Below are positions 37,905-48,600 of a stretch of 64,000 nucleotides of DNA, in pieces; positions within the stretch are counted from its first letter, which is position 1, and each line of letters opens with the position of its first letter. Source of the stretch: Mesoterricola sediminis (GTDB lineage Bacteria; Acidobacteriota; Holophagae; Holophagales; Holophagaceae); the NCBI RefSeq assembly GCF_030295425.1, contig NZ_AP027081.1:2234965-2298964 (forward strand), in the 5' to 3' direction. Made by a program: the position numbers and the translations under genes. The notes below the pieces were generated by a model that was not told the origin of the DNA, did not search any database, and saw only the letters and a list, made by a program, of their open reading frames with translations.

Positions 37905-38447
37905 TCAGGGCTTCGCGGGTTCCCGGGTGATCGTGAGGGTGAAGGGTTCGGATCCGGTGAGCAGGACGGTGGTGTCCACCACGAAGTAGACGTTCACGGC
38001 CTCCTTGCCCTGGTTGATGAAGGAGGCCTCGGGGTTGCCCGTGGGGATCATGTTCTGGAGCATGCCCTGGGAGAGGGTGCCCATGCGGTTGACGCAGCGG
38101 ATGATGAACCAGCCCGTGTGATCGCCCCGGAGCCGGGCCTTCACGGTCTCGCCCGGGGCCGCCAGCACCTGGTAGGCCTTCCAGCCCGCGGGGGCCGGCA
38201 CGGCGTCCTCGATGGCCACGGTGCCGGCGGGGGCCGCGACGCAGGGCACGGAGGCGCCGTTGCGGGCGCTGCGCCGGAGGACCGCATCCATGTGGGTGGC
38301 GCCCAGCAGGGGGGCGGGGTCGCGGAGCTGGGGCGTGCCGCTGATGGGTCCAGGGACCGTCTTGAGGTCCTTGCCGGCCACGACGGGGACCGGCGCCTCG
38401 GCCAGGAGGATCCCGGCCGCGAAGCATGCGAAAGCCTTTGCGTTCAT
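37905..38447 (-). CDS. Secreted hypothetical protein
   Basis: A 180-residue protein with a signal peptide (MNAKAFACFAAGILLAEAP) and a GGAGGTG ribosome site on the minus strand. The body has beta-strand segments such as WFIIRCVNRMG and VNVYFVVDTTVLL, and two Cys that could pair. No family recognised. It converges on the KGG protein gene. Confidence 0.65.
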   Translation of the reverse strand: MNAKAFACFAAGILLAEAPVPVVAGKDLKTVPGPISGTPQLRDPAPLLGATHMDAVLRRSARNGASVPCVAAPAGTVAIEDAVPAPAGWKAYQVLAAPGETVKARLRGDHTGWFIIRCVNRMGTLSQGMLQNMIPTGNPEASFINQGKEAVNVYFVVDTTVLLTGSEPFTLTITREPAKP

Positions 38448-38594
38448 GTGGCACCTCCAGGCTTGAACTTACCATCGATGCCGGTTTTTGTCCGGCGGAC
38501 CCCTCGCGGGCGGGGGCTGGGGGGGCGGGGCAGGGCGGGGCTGGCCAGGGCCGCGCGGGCCTTCTAAACTGGGATTTCCAAACTCGAGGTGCCC

Positions 38595-39545
38595 TTGAAC
38601 GGAAAACCCACTGATCTGGCCGAGCTGGAGCGCCCCATCCTGGACCTGGAAGCCCAGATCCGCGCCCTGGAGATGGATCCCGCCAAGGCCAAGGAACGGG
38701 AGCGGCTCCGGAAGAAGGCCGAGAAGCTGAAGGCCGAGGTCTTCGCGTCCATCACGGACTGGCAGCGGTCCCAGCTGGCCCGCCACCCCCGGCGCCCCTA
38801 CACCCTGGATTACATCGAGCGCATCTGCGACCGGTTCGAGGAGATCCACGGGGACCGCGCCTTCGCGGACGACGCGGCCATCGTGGGCGGCCTGGGCTGG
38901 ATCGCCGGGCAGCCGGTGATGGTCATCGGCCAGCAGAAGGGCCGCGACACCAAGCAGAAGATCATCCGCAACTTCGGCATGCCCCGCCCCGAGGGCTACC
39001 GCAAGGCCCTGCGACTCATGAAGCTGGCGGAGAAGTTCAACCGCCCCGTGCTCTGTCTCATCGACACCCAGGGGGCCTTCCCGGGCCTCGACGCCGAGGA
39101 GCGGGGCCAGGCCGAGGCCATCGCGCGCAACCTCAAGGAGATGGCCCGCCTGAAGGTGCCCGTCGTCGCCGTGGTCATCGGCGAAGGCGGCTCCGGCGGC
39201 GCCCTGGCCCTGGGGGTCGCCAACACGGTCCTCATGCAGGAGTACGCGGTCTATTCCGTCATCACCCCGGAGGGCTGCGCCTCCATCCTCTGGAAGGACG
39301 CCGCCCAGGCCCCGGCCGCGGCCGAGGCCCTTCGGCTGACCGCCCCCCACCTCCTGGAACAGGGGATCATCGACGCGATCGTGCCCGAACCCCTGGGCGG
39401 GGCCCACGGCGACTGGGACCAGGCGGCCGTCCTCCTCAAGGAGGCGGTGACGAAGGCCTTCGCGGACCTCGCGCCCCTGGACGCCCGGGCCCTGGTGGAC
39501 CAGCGCTACACCAAGTTCGCCCGCATGGGGAGCGTCATCTCATGA
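38595..39545 (+). CDS. accA: Acetyl-CoA carboxylase carboxyltransferase subunit alpha
   Basis: About 316 residues. It transfers the carboxyl from biotin carrier protein to acetyl-CoA, making malonyl-CoA. The N-terminal helical ELERPILDLEAQIRAL region and the crotonase-fold parts GDRAFADDAAIVGG, IDTQGAFPGLDAEERGQ and IGEGGSGGALALGV are diagnostic. A TTG start at 38595, 5 bp after GAGG, is preferred over the GTG at 38589, which overlaps that site. It overlaps recJ by 4 bp. accD is not in the window. Confidence 0.94.
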   Translation: MNGKPTDLAELERPILDLEAQIRALEMDPAKAKERERLRKKAEKLKAEVFASITDWQRSQLARHPRRPYTLDYIERICDRFEEIHGDRAFADDAAIVGGLGWIAGQPVMVIGQQKGRDTKQKIIRNFGMPRPEGYRKALRLMKLAEKFNRPVLCLIDTQGAFPGLDAEERGQAEAIARNLKEMARLKVPVVAVVIGEGGSGGALALGVANTVLMQEYAVYSVITPEGCASILWKDAAQAPAAAEALRLTAPHLLEQGIIDAIVPEPLGGAHGDWDQAAVLLKEAVTKAFADLAPLDARALVDQRYTKFARMGSVIS

Positions 39546-41197
39546 ATCCGTTGCCCTGGCGGCTCCGCCGGGCCCACCTGACCTCGAGCGATCCCTGGCG
39601 GCCCTTGGCGGACCGCTTCGGCCTCTCCCTGGAAGCCGCGCGCCTCGCCTGGCTCCGGAACGCCGACGCGGAGGAACTGGCCTGGCGGCTGGACCCGGAC
39701 CTGGGCCGGGCCACGGACCCCTTCCTCCTGCCCGGGGTGGCCGCCGCCGCGCGCCAGCTCCGCGAAGCCATCGACCGGAAGGCCCGCATCTGCGTGTACG
39801 GCGACTACGACGTGGACGGCGTCACCGCCACGGCGCTCCTGACCCGCGTCCTGGCCTCCCTGGGCGCCCAGGTGGACTTCTTCATCCCCAACCGGTTCAG
39901 CGACGGGTACGGCCTGAACCAGGCCTGCATCCAGGACCTGGTGGAAACCCGCCGCCCGGAGCTCCTGGTGTCCGTGGACTGCGGGGTCCGATCGGCGGCC
40001 GAGGTGGCCGCCTCCCGTGACCTGGGCGTCGCCTGGATCATCACCGATCACCATGCCCTGGGCGACACGATGCCTGACTGCACGGTGGTCCACCCGGGCC
40101 TGGACGCCTATCCCAACCCCTGGCTGTCCGGCGTAGGGGTCGCCTTCAAGCTGGCCCAGGCGGTGGCCGAGCTCTCCCAGGGGGGACCGGCGGCCCAGCC
40201 GGCCTTCCTGCGCGCCCTCCTCAAGCTGGTGGCGCTGGGGACCATCGCCGACAAGGTGCCCCTCCTGGGGGAGAACGCCCTGCTGGTGAAGGAGGGCCTG
40301 GCGGCCCTCGGCGGCCCCAACGCGGCGGGCCTGGCGGCCCTGCTCCGCATGGCCAAGGTGGAGGCCCCGCTCCGGGCCCGGGACGTGGCCTTCCGCCTGG
40401 GCCCCCGGCTCAATGCGGTGGGGCGCATGGGCGGCGCCGAGGATGCCGTGCGGCTGCTCTTGTCCAAGGATCCGGAGGAGGCGGAGGCCCTGGCGGCGCG
40501 CCTCGAAGGCCTCAATGCCCAGCGGCGGGCGGTCCAGGAGGACCTGGCGGCGGCCCTGCCGCCTCCCGGCGACGCGCCCTTCGACCTGGTGGTCTGCCCC
40601 GGCGCCCACAAGGGCGTGCTCGGCATCGTCGCCGGCCAGCGGGCCCGCACCTACAACCGGCCCTCCGCGGTGTGCACCGTGGTGGACGGCGTCGCCCAGG
40701 GCTCGGCCCGGGCGCCGGAGGGCTACGACCTCATGCGCCTGCTGGAGGAGGCCAAGCCCTTCCTGCGCACCTTCGGGGGCCACCGCCAGGCCGCGGGCCT
40801 CACCTTCGACGCGGGGCGCGAGACCTTCCTGCGGCGGGCCCTCAACCTGGGCGCGACGGCGCAGGCTGGCGCCATGGGGCCGGCCGTCCTGGCCGTGGAC
40901 GGCCGGGGCCTAGCGGAGGTGCCGGACGCCGCCGAGCTCGACCGCCTCGAACCCTTCGGCCAGGGCTTCCCCGAACCCGTCTTCCAGGTGGAGGGCGAGG
41001 TGGACGGGGCCTTCCGGTCCTTCAAGGGCGTCCACAGGTTCAAGCTGAAGGGCGTCCGCAGCGAATTCACGGTCTTCGGGGAGGCGCCGCCGCCCTACGC
41101 GGGCCGGGTCTCCCTGGCCGTCTCCCCCCAGGACAGCCTCCGGTGGCCCCGCGCCTGGCGGGTCGAGGGTGAACTGGACCTGGCGGAGGCCCCATGA
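39542..41197 (+). CDS. recJ: Single-stranded-DNA exonuclease RecJ
   Basis: A 551-residue DHH-superfamily nuclease used in recombination and mismatch repair. Motifs include [22 protein letters not shown], the DHH triad (Asp169-His171), and the C-terminal [11 protein letters not shown] of DHHA1. The OB-like end ([18 protein letters not shown]) is as in RecJ. Starts inside the accA stop (ATGA) and overlaps the next gene the same way. Confidence 0.95.
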   Translation: MNPLPWRLRRAHLTSSDPWRPLADRFGLSLEAARLAWLRNADAEELAWRLDPDLGRATDPFLLPGVAAAARQLREAIDRKARICVYGDYDVDGVTATALLTRVLASLGAQVDFFIPNRFSDGYGLNQACIQDLVETRRPELLVSVDCGVRSAAEVAASRDLGVAWIITDHHALGDTMPDCTVVHPGLDAYPNPWLSGVGVAFKLAQAVAELSQGGPAAQPAFLRALLKLVALGTIADKVPLLGENALLVKEGLAALGGPNAAGLAALLRMAKVEAPLRARDVAFRLGPRLNAVGRMGGAEDAVRLLLSKDPEEAEALAARLEGLNAQRRAVQEDLAAALPPPGDAPFDLVVCPGAHKGVLGIVAGQRARTYNRPSAVCTVVDGVAQGSARAPEGYDLMRLLEEAKPFLRTFGGHRQAAGLTFDAGRETFLRRALNLGATAQAGAMGPAVLAVDGRGLAEVPDAAELDRLEPFGQGFPEPVFQVEGEVDGAFRSFKGVHRFKLKGVRSEFTVFGEAPPPYAGRVSLAVSPQDSLRWPRAWRVEGELDLAEAP

Positions 41198-42906
41198 GCC
41201 CGTTCCGCCGCTTTTTGAGCACCCGCCATCCAGCCTGGCGGGCCGTGGGCTGGCTCCTGGTCCTGGCCATCGCCGGCTCCACCGGGCTTTTCATGGCCCG
41301 GGGCCCCCGGGCCCTCAAGCCCGGCGCCGCCGCCTACCCCGGCGAGGGCACCCAGGGCCGCTTCGGCACCTTCGTGGAGCACCTGGGCTCGGGGACCTTC
41401 GCCCTGTCCTACGACACCATCGAGGGCACCCGGGAGGAGGTGCGCCTGGGCAAGGTGGCCGGCCGTTTGGAGGAGCCCGGCACCGTCTGGGGCATGGTCT
41501 CCCCGTCGGCCACGCGACAGGCCGGGGCCTGGACCCTGATGGGTCCCCTGCAGGTGGAGGCCAAGGATCTGGAGGGCGTCCTGACGGGCCGCGGCTTCAT
41601 GACCGACCCCAGGCCGGCCCTGGGCTGGAACCAGGGCGTGTGGACGGGCCTGGGCCCCCTCGTCTGGGACGACCTGGAGGGGAGCGGCCAGGGCCGCTGG
41701 TTCCTGCCGGCGGGCTGGACGCGGAGCCTCGATGGCCGGTTCAAGGTGGCGCGGGGTCCCGTGCGGTGGGAAGCCGCGCACCCCGGCGCGCTCCAGACCC
41801 TGACCGCCTCGACCATGGAGGCCACCCTGGGCTTCCAGGAGGGCACCCTCGGGGGGGTGGATGCGCGGTTGGACGGCGGCGCGGTCCAGGCCCACCGGGT
41901 GGACATCACCCTGCCCACCGTGACGTTCCTGGCGCCCGTGACCTTCCAGCGGGGGGACGGCTGGACCGGGTCCGCCGAGGGCGGCGTGGCCCCCCGGCCT
42001 CCCAAGGGCCAGCCCTTCGACCAGATGGAATTCCGGCAGTTCCAGGCCACCCGCCCCATCGAGGGGGGCACGGAGGCGGTCAACGCCCAGGGCGCCCGCT
42101 GGACCTCCGCCGGCCTCCGCCTGGAGGGGGACGTGCGCCTGGAACAGCCTGCCGACAAGGCGACTGCCATCCTCCGGGCCCCCCGGGTGCTCCAGCGCAC
42201 CGGCCCGGGGCCGGATCTGCCCGCCGACCTGCGGGAAGGGGAGACCTGGGCCGAACCCCAGGCCGTGCTCACCTGGGGGCCCCGGACCCTCTCCAGTCCG
42301 CGCATGATCGGCCGCCATCGCACCCGCACCTGGCGCGTCCAGGCCCCCGTCCTCGGCCGGGGCGAGCTGGGCACCTTCTCCGCGGGGGCGGGGGAGGGCA
42401 GCACCCGGCGCTGGGTCTTCAAGGGCCCGATCCAGGCCCGGTTCTTCGACGGGGCCCTGGTCCGGGGCGACCAGCTGGTGTGGGAGGACGGGGCCATGAC
42501 CCTGACCGGCCGACCGGTGACCTGGACGCGGCTGCGCCAGCGGCTCACGGGCATGAAGGTGCAGCGCATGGGGGACGTGGTCCGCTTCCCGGAGGGCATC
42601 TCCGGCGCCCTCGCGGGCCAGGGGGGCGACATCAACCTGCAGGCCGACAAGGCGGACGCGCGGGGTTCCCTCCTGAACCTGGACGGGCGCGTGACCTGCA
42701 CGGGGGAGGGGTGGCGCTTGCAAGCCGACCGCATCTCGGTAACGCTAGGGCCGGGGAACACTGTGAAGCAAATCTCTGCCAATGGATCAGTTGTATTAAA
42801 GGGCCGCATGGGCGAAGGCCGGGGGGAGGCCCTCGACCTGGATCCCGTCAATCAAGCAGCCAAATGGCACGGCGGGGTCCGGGCCGTCACGGAGGTCCGG
42901 CCATGA
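41194..42906 (+). CDS. LptC/LptA-like LPS transport protein
   Basis: A 570-residue protein with one N-terminal membrane anchor ([18 protein letters not shown]) and a long periplasmic part. The N-terminal third is like LptC; the end is like the OstA/LptA beta-jellyroll ([47 protein letters not shown]). In many Gram-negatives lptC and lptA are separate genes just ahead of lptB; here one long reading frame fills that place. It should form part of the bridge carrying LPS from the inner-membrane ABC transporter to the outer membrane. Overlaps lptB by 4 bp. Confidence 0.8.
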   Translation: MSPFRRFLSTRHPAWRAVGWLLVLAIAGSTGLFMARGPRALKPGAAAYPGEGTQGRFGTFVEHLGSGTFALSYDTIEGTREEVRLGKVAGRLEEPGTVWGMVSPSATRQAGAWTLMGPLQVEAKDLEGVLTGRGFMTDPRPALGWNQGVWTGLGPLVWDDLEGSGQGRWFLPAGWTRSLDGRFKVARGPVRWEAAHPGALQTLTASTMEATLGFQEGTLGGVDARLDGGAVQAHRVDITLPTVTFLAPVTFQRGDGWTGSAEGGVAPRPPKGQPFDQMEFRQFQATRPIEGGTEAVNAQGARWTSAGLRLEGDVRLEQPADKATAILRAPRVLQRTGPGPDLPADLREGETWAEPQAVLTWGPRTLSSPRMIGRHRTRTWRVQAPVLGRGELGTFSAGAGEGSTRRWVFKGPIQARFFDGALVRGDQLVWEDGAMTLTGRPVTWTRLRQRLTGMKVQRMGDVVRFPEGISGALAGQGGDINLQADKADARGSLLNLDGRVTCTGEGWRLQADRISVTLGPGNTVKQISANGSVVLKGRMGEGRGEALDLDPVNQAAKWHGGVRAVTEVRP

Positions 42907-43640
42907 TCGAAACGGCCGTCCGCCTGGAGGCGACCAACCTGCACAAGCGCTACGGCGACCGGAGCGTCGTCCGGGGCGTCTCCCTGGAGATGTCCCCCGG
43001 CGAAGTGGTGGGCCTCCTGGGTCCCAATGGCGCCGGCAAGACCACCACCTTCTACATGGTGGTCGGCGTGGAGGCCCCCGACCAGGGCACCATCCGGTGG
43101 CTGGGCCGGGACATCACGTCCGAACCCATGCACCGCCGCGCCCGGCTGGGCATCGGCTACCTGCCCCAGGAGAGCAGCGTCTTCCGGGGGCTGAGCGTCT
43201 GGGACAACCTCATGGCCCTGGCGGAGCTCCAGCCGCTCAGCCGAGCGGAGCAGGTGGCCCGCTGCGAGAAGCTCCTGGCCGATTTCCACCTGCACAAGGT
43301 CCGGGACACGCTGGGCATGTCCCTGTCCGGCGGCGAGCGCCGCCGGTGCGAGATGGCCCGGGCCCTGGTGACGGATCCGCGGATCATGCTCCTCGATGAA
43401 CCCTTCGCGGGGGTGGACCCCAAATCCGTGCTGGAGATCCAGGGTCTGATTGCCGATCTGAAGGCCAGGGGCATCGGCGTGCTCATCACGGACCACAACG
43501 TGCGCGAAACCTTGCAGATTGCGGACCGGGCGTACATTCTTGCAGATGGAATGATCATGAAGCACGGCCTCCCCCAGGACATCGCGGAAGACCCGGACAT
43601 TCGCCGGGTTTACCTGGGCGACCGGTTCAGGCTGGACTGA
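42903..43640 (+). CDS. lptB: LPS export ABC transporter ATP-binding protein
   Basis: A 245-residue cytoplasmic ATPase that powers LPS extraction by LptBFG. Walker A is [13 protein letters not shown], the signature is [15 protein letters not shown], Walker B is [13 protein letters not shown] and the H-loop is [10 protein letters not shown]. The [19 protein letters not shown] start and the DEPFAGVDP variant are typical of LptB. The rpoN start follows immediately. Confidence 0.96.
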   Translation: MIETAVRLEATNLHKRYGDRSVVRGVSLEMSPGEVVGLLGPNGAGKTTTFYMVVGVEAPDQGTIRWLGRDITSEPMHRRARLGIGYLPQESSVFRGLSVWDNLMALAELQPLSRAEQVARCEKLLADFHLHKVRDTLGMSLSGGERRRCEMARALVTDPRIMLLDEPFAGVDPKSVLEIQGLIADLKARGIGVLITDHNVRETLQIADRAYILADGMIMKHGLPQDIAEDPDIRRVYLGDRFRLD

Positions 43641-45206
43641 ATGGCGAACCTCGGACCGCAACTTTCCCAGCGCCTCACCCAGAGCCAGACCCTGGCCCTG
43701 ACCCCGGCCATGCAGCTGAAGCTGAAGCTGTGGCAGATGAACCTGCTGGAGCTCAGCCAGACCATTGAACGGGAACTCGGCGAGAACCCCCTCCTGGAGC
43801 TCCTGGAGGACGGCGACGAGACCCCCACCCTGGAGGCCCTGGAGGAGGGCCGGGACAGCGAGGTGGCCGAGGGGGCCGAGGCCAACGCCGAACTCCCCGA
43901 GGGCGTGGATTCCGTGGACCTGGGCCCCCTGCCGGACGCCCCGGCCGAGATGGACCCCCAGGCGGACCTGGAGCGGTTCACCGAGGAGGGCATCAGCCAG
44001 GTCCAGGAAATCGAGATGGGGGCCGAGAACAGCTGGGACCTGGACATCCCCCGGACCAGCAGCCTCCCCGAGGACGAGCGCATGAGCTGGGAGGACCGGC
44101 TCAGCAGCACCGAGACCCTCCAGGAGCACCTGCTCGCCCAGCTCTACCAGGTGATGGACCCCGACGATCCCCGGGCCCGGCCCATGGAGGCCCTCATCGA
44201 CCACGTGGATCCCAAGGGCTTCCTGCGCCTGGATCCGGACCAGCCCGCGGAGACCTCCCCCCGGGAACTGGCCGAGGACCTGGGCATCCCCCTGGACCTG
44301 CTGACGGACCTGCTGGAGATCCTCCAGGAATTCGATCCCTCGGGCGTCGGCTGCTTCAACGTCAAGGAGAGCCTGCTCCTCCAGCTGCGCCATGCCGGCG
44401 CCGAGCCGGATGACCTCGCCGTGCGCATCATCCAGGAGCAGAGCGAACTGCTCAGCCAGCGGGACAGCGCCAAGCTCCGCAAGGCCATGGGCTGCTCCGA
44501 GGAGGACCTCAACGAGGCCCTCGCCGTGCTCCGCCACCTCCACCCCACCCCCGGCCGGGCCTTCGATCCCGAGAACGAGCGGGTGGTGAAGCCCGACGTG
44601 GTGGTCCTCAAGGGGGAGGATGGCGCCTGGAAGGTCTACCTCAACGACGAGACGGTCCCCCGGCTCCGGGTCAGCGGGGAGTACCGCCACTTCCTGGCGG
44701 CCGCCGAGGCCAAGGACGACAAGGATTTCATCCGGGACAAGTACCGCAGCGCCCGGGATTTCATCCGGGGCGTCGAGGACCGGAACCGGACCGTCCTCCG
44801 GGTGTCCGCGGCCATCGTGGACCTCCAGCGCGATTTCCTCGAGCACGGCATCGAGCGCCTGCGCCCGATGGTCCTGCGGGACGTGGCGGAAGCGACGGGC
44901 TTCCATGAATCTACTATTTCGCGTGTGGTGAAGGCCAAGACAATCCACACCCCCCAGGGGCTCTTCGACCTGAATTACTTCTTCAGTGCCAGCCTGGGAT
45001 CCAACAGCGGGGACGATGTCTCCGCGACGGTGGTCAAGCACAAGATCAAGGCATTGGTGCAGGCCGAGGACCCTGCGAAGCCGCTTTCGGACGAGACCAT
45101 CGCCAAGCTGCTGGAACGGGACGGCATCAAGGTCGCCCGACGGACCGTGAACAAGTACCGGGAGGAAATCCGGATCCCACCCGCCTCCCGTCGCCGGAGA
45201 CGGTGA
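43641..45206 (+). CDS. rpoN: RNA polymerase sigma-54 factor
   Basis: A 521-residue sigma factor. Region I is the Gln/Leu-rich N-terminus (QLSQRLTQSQTLALTPAM); an acidic linker follows; the core-binding and HTH domains are in the C-terminal half, and the RpoN box ARRTVNKYREE is at residues 499-508 near the end. The start directly follows the lptB stop, the arrangement known from Proteobacteria. Confidence 0.97.
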   Translation: MANLGPQLSQRLTQSQTLALTPAMQLKLKLWQMNLLELSQTIERELGENPLLELLEDGDETPTLEALEEGRDSEVAEGAEANAELPEGVDSVDLGPLPDAPAEMDPQADLERFTEEGISQVQEIEMGAENSWDLDIPRTSSLPEDERMSWEDRLSSTETLQEHLLAQLYQVMDPDDPRARPMEALIDHVDPKGFLRLDPDQPAETSPRELAEDLGIPLDLLTDLLEILQEFDPSGVGCFNVKESLLLQLRHAGAEPDDLAVRIIQEQSELLSQRDSAKLRKAMGCSEEDLNEALAVLRHLHPTPGRAFDPENERVVKPDVVVLKGEDGAWKVYLNDETVPRLRVSGEYRHFLAAAEAKDDKDFIRDKYRSARDFIRGVEDRNRTVLRVSAAIVDLQRDFLEHGIERLRPMVLRDVAEATGFHESTISRVVKAKTIHTPQGLFDLNYFFSASLGSNSGDDVSATVVKHKIKALVQAEDPAKPLSDETIAKLLERDGIKVARRTVNKYREEIRIPPASRRRRR

Positions 45207-45294
45207 ACGTTCACCCCGGACGGCGCACCTTATTCGTGAGGCAGTGCCGTTTTCCACCGGACCCTCCGGGGTCCAATCCTTCAAGGAGTCCACG

Positions 45295-45627
45295 ATGAAG
45301 GTCATCTACACCGGCCGCCACGTCGAAGTGTCGGACGCCCTGCGCGCGTCCGCCCAGGAGGGTCTGGACAAGATGCAGGCCTACCTGGACGACATCATCG
45401 ACGTCCATGTGATTTTCAGCGTCGAGAAGTTCAGGCACATGGCCGAAATCACGCTCAAGACCCGGACCGCCGATTTCGTCGCCTCCGCCGAGAGCCCCGA
45501 CATGTACCAGAGCCTGGCCCAAGCCTTGGACAAGCTGGAGACCCAGGCCCACAAGCATGCCGGCAAGCGCCAGACGGGCCTCAGCGTGAAGGTCCATGAG
45601 GCGCTGGCCACGGAACGCGAGGCCTGA
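45295..45627 (+). CDS. hpf: Short ribosome hibernation promoting factor
   Basis: A 110-residue protein of the HPF/YfiA family (MKVIYTGRHVEVSDALRA, HKHAGKRQ) that binds idle 30S subunits and promotes ribosome dimers in stationary phase. It is the short form without the C-terminal dimerisation domain. The start follows AAGGAG. It lies 88 bp after rpoN, the conserved rpoN-hpf order. Confidence 0.93.
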   Translation: MKVIYTGRHVEVSDALRASAQEGLDKMQAYLDDIIDVHVIFSVEKFRHMAEITLKTRTADFVASAESPDMYQSLAQALDKLETQAHKHAGKRQTGLSVKVHEALATEREA

Positions 45628-45646
45628 CGGCCGGTTGATTGCGCGG

Positions 45647-45673
45647 AGGGGCCCGGGCGACCGGGCCCCTTTC
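45647..45673 (+). terminator. Terminator hairpin after hpf
   Basis: A perfect 10-bp inverted repeat (AGGGGCCCGG / CCGGGCCCCT, loop of 4) ending in TTTC, located 19 bp past the hpf stop and overlapping the 3' end of the convergent kinase gene region. Confidence 0.7.
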
Positions 45674-48600
45674 ACATTCCCCGGCGCCCCAGGTTCGGGT
45701 TGAGCGCCTGGGCCCGGGCGAAGGCGGCGGCGGCTTCCGGCCGGCGGCCAAGAGCCTGGAGGAGGCGGCCCTGAGTCAGGTGGACCTGGGCGTCCCAGGC
45801 ACGGCGGGCGAGCGCCGGCCGCAGGGTGGCCAGGGCCTGGGCCGCAGCCCCGGACGCGGGATCGGCGCGGCTCAGGAGCCAGCCCGCGTGGGCGAGGGCG
45901 AGGGCGGTCCCGGGTTCCTGGGCGAAGGGGCGGGCCTGGGCCAGGGCCTCCCGGGCGGCGCGGAGGCTGGCGGCCCGGGTTTCGGGGCGGGCCAGGGCCT
46001 CCAGGGCGCGGCACCGGGCCAGGGCCGGGAACACGGTGGCGCCGAGGCCGGGGTTGAGGGCCAGGGCGGCCTGGAGGTGATCCAGGGCCTCCGGCAGGTC
46101 GCCGCCCGGGGGACGGCCGGCGCCCAGGGCCCATTCCGCCCGTTCCGCCAGCATCTGGGCGAGGCCCGCCTGGGCCTGGTACGAGCGGGGGTTGAGATGG
46201 AGGCCCGCCCGGAAGGCCTGCCGAGCCTCGGCGAAGGCGGCGGCCGGGTCCTGGCCCGTCATGGCCTGGTACAGGGCCAGGTCCACCAGGGTGGCGCCCC
46301 GGGTGGTGTCGTGGCCCACCCACGGTTTGAGGGCGGAGGCCTGGGTGAGGCAGGCGACGGCGCGCCGGGCGGCCTCGGTCGGGTCCTGGCCGTGGTCCAG
46401 CTGGTACTTGGCCTCCTGCCCATGGCAGCAGCCGATGCTGTCGAGGAGCCAGTCCTTGAATTGGGGCCGGTCCAGGGCCCGGCTGAGGGCGGCCACGGCG
46501 CGGGCGAGGGTGGGCCGCGGATCCAGCCCCTGGGAGGCCTCCCAGTCGGCCCGGTTCCGGAGGCAGGTGCCCAGGTTGTTCCAGAGGGGATTGTCCTGGG
46601 GCCGCCAGGCCAGGCCCTCCTGGGCCGCGGCGATGGCCGCGTCCAGGCTGGCCGTGGGGTCCTGGCCGCGGTTGAGGAGGTGGGCGCCCCAGCGGCGATG
46701 GATGGCGGCCCGGTAGCCCAGGGCCTTCCAGTCCCGGGGGTTGGCCTGGAGGCACAGGTCCACCGCCTCCAGGGCCCAGTCCCGGTCCGCCTGGGTGGCC
46801 CGGCCGCGATCCAGGCGAAGCTGGTAGGTGAGCAGACGCCGCTGCACCTCGCCCTGGTAGGCGAGGGGCGCGCTGCGGGCCACGTTCCGGGCCTGGGCGA
46901 GGGCCTTGCCGGCCTCCTCCAGGCGGACCTCCGCGTCCTCGAAGCGGCCTTCCCCGAGGCGGAGGGCCGCCAGGGCCTGGTGGGCTTCCGCCTCCAGGAG
47001 CCAGGCTTCGTACGACCAGGGGGCGGCCCGATGGTACGCCTGGGCCTTGGCGATGGCGTCCCCGTACCGCTCTTCCACCAGGGCCAGCACCGCCTCCACG
47101 TAGTCGGGCCCGTCCTGGCGGGCGCCCCGGGCCCGGCGCAGGCAGGCCAGGGCCGGCTGGCGCAGGTCCTGCTCGGTGTCCTTTTTCTTGTCCAGCAGGA
47201 CCTGGCCCCGGAGGCCCTCCAGCTCCCCCTGGTAGAGGCGGGAGAGGGTGAGGCCCAGGGCGAGGGCGGTGTCCGGATCCTGGGGCAGACGGCCGGCACC
47301 CGCCTCCAGCTCCTTGCGGGCCTCCTCCAGGCGATCGAGGGCGAGGTAGCCGCGGCCCAGGGCGACCCGGGCGGCGGGGAGGGTCCATCGCCCCAGGTGT
47401 CCCAGGCTGGCGAGGATCTGGTCCAGCCGCTCCTGCACCCGGGCGCGCTCCTCGGTGACATCGTGGAGGGGCAGGGTGTAGGACCGGTTCAGGATGTCCT
47501 CCAGGTACTCGGCCTCCCGGCCGTACTTCTGGTAGGCCTGGCTCATGGCGCGGGCGCGGAAGGCCATGGCCACGCCGAAGGCCGCGAAGGTGACCACGGC
47601 CAGCAGGGAAACGGCGGCCACCCAGGCCAGTGCCCGGTTCTTGCGGTAGCACTTGACCAGCCGATAGCCCAGGCCGGCGCCATCCGCCAGGACCGGATCC
47701 CCGTCCAGGAACCGCTGCAGGTCCTCCGCCAGGGCCCGGGCCGAGTCGTAGCGGCGCGCCGGGTCCTTCTCCAGGGCCTTGCGGACCACCCGGGCCAGGT
47801 CCCGGGGCACGGGCGGCCCCAGGGGCGCGGGCTCCTCCTCGACGATCTGGCGGACCAGTTCCGGCAGGGGCAGGGCAGGGGAGAAGGGGGGGTGGCCGCT
47901 CAGGCAGGTGTAGAGGGTGGCGCCGAGGGCGTAGACATCCGAGCGCCGGTCCACCCCGCCCAGATGGCCTTCGGCCTGCTCAGGGCTGCAGTAGGCGGGC
48001 GTGCCGAACAGCACGCCCGGCAGGGCTTCGGCCCCTTCGCCCTGCTCCTGGGCGACCCCGAAGTCCATGAGGCAGGGGCGCCAGGCGCCGTCCTCCTGGG
48101 CCTCCAGCATGATGTTGCCGGGCTTCACGTCGCGGTGGATGATGCCCAGGCGGTGGCAGGCGTGGAGGGCCAGGGCGACCTCCCGGACGATGTGCACCTG
48201 CTGTTCGAGGCTGAGCCGGCCGATGGCCTCCTTCAGGGTGGGGCCGGCGATGAAGCGCATGGACAGGTAGGGCTGGCCCTGGTGCTCGTCCACCGAATAG
48301 ATCTGGCAGACGTTGGGGTGCTCGATGCGGGCCTGGGCGCGGCCCTCCTGGAGGAAGCGCTCCGCCTGGCCCTGGCCCAGGCGCTTGGGGAACTTCAGGG
48401 CCACGATGCGCTTGAGCTGCTGGTCGAAGGCCTTGTACACCGCCCCCATGCCGCCGTCGCCCAGGAAGGCCAGGGGCAGGTAGCGTCCATCCAGGGGCAG
48501 GGGGAACAGGGCCCGCTCCTCCGGGAGCAGCACCGATTCGTAGGCGCCGCTGGGCGTCCGGGAGAGGGGGGGCGGCCCGGGGGCCAGGGTCGCGTCCGTG

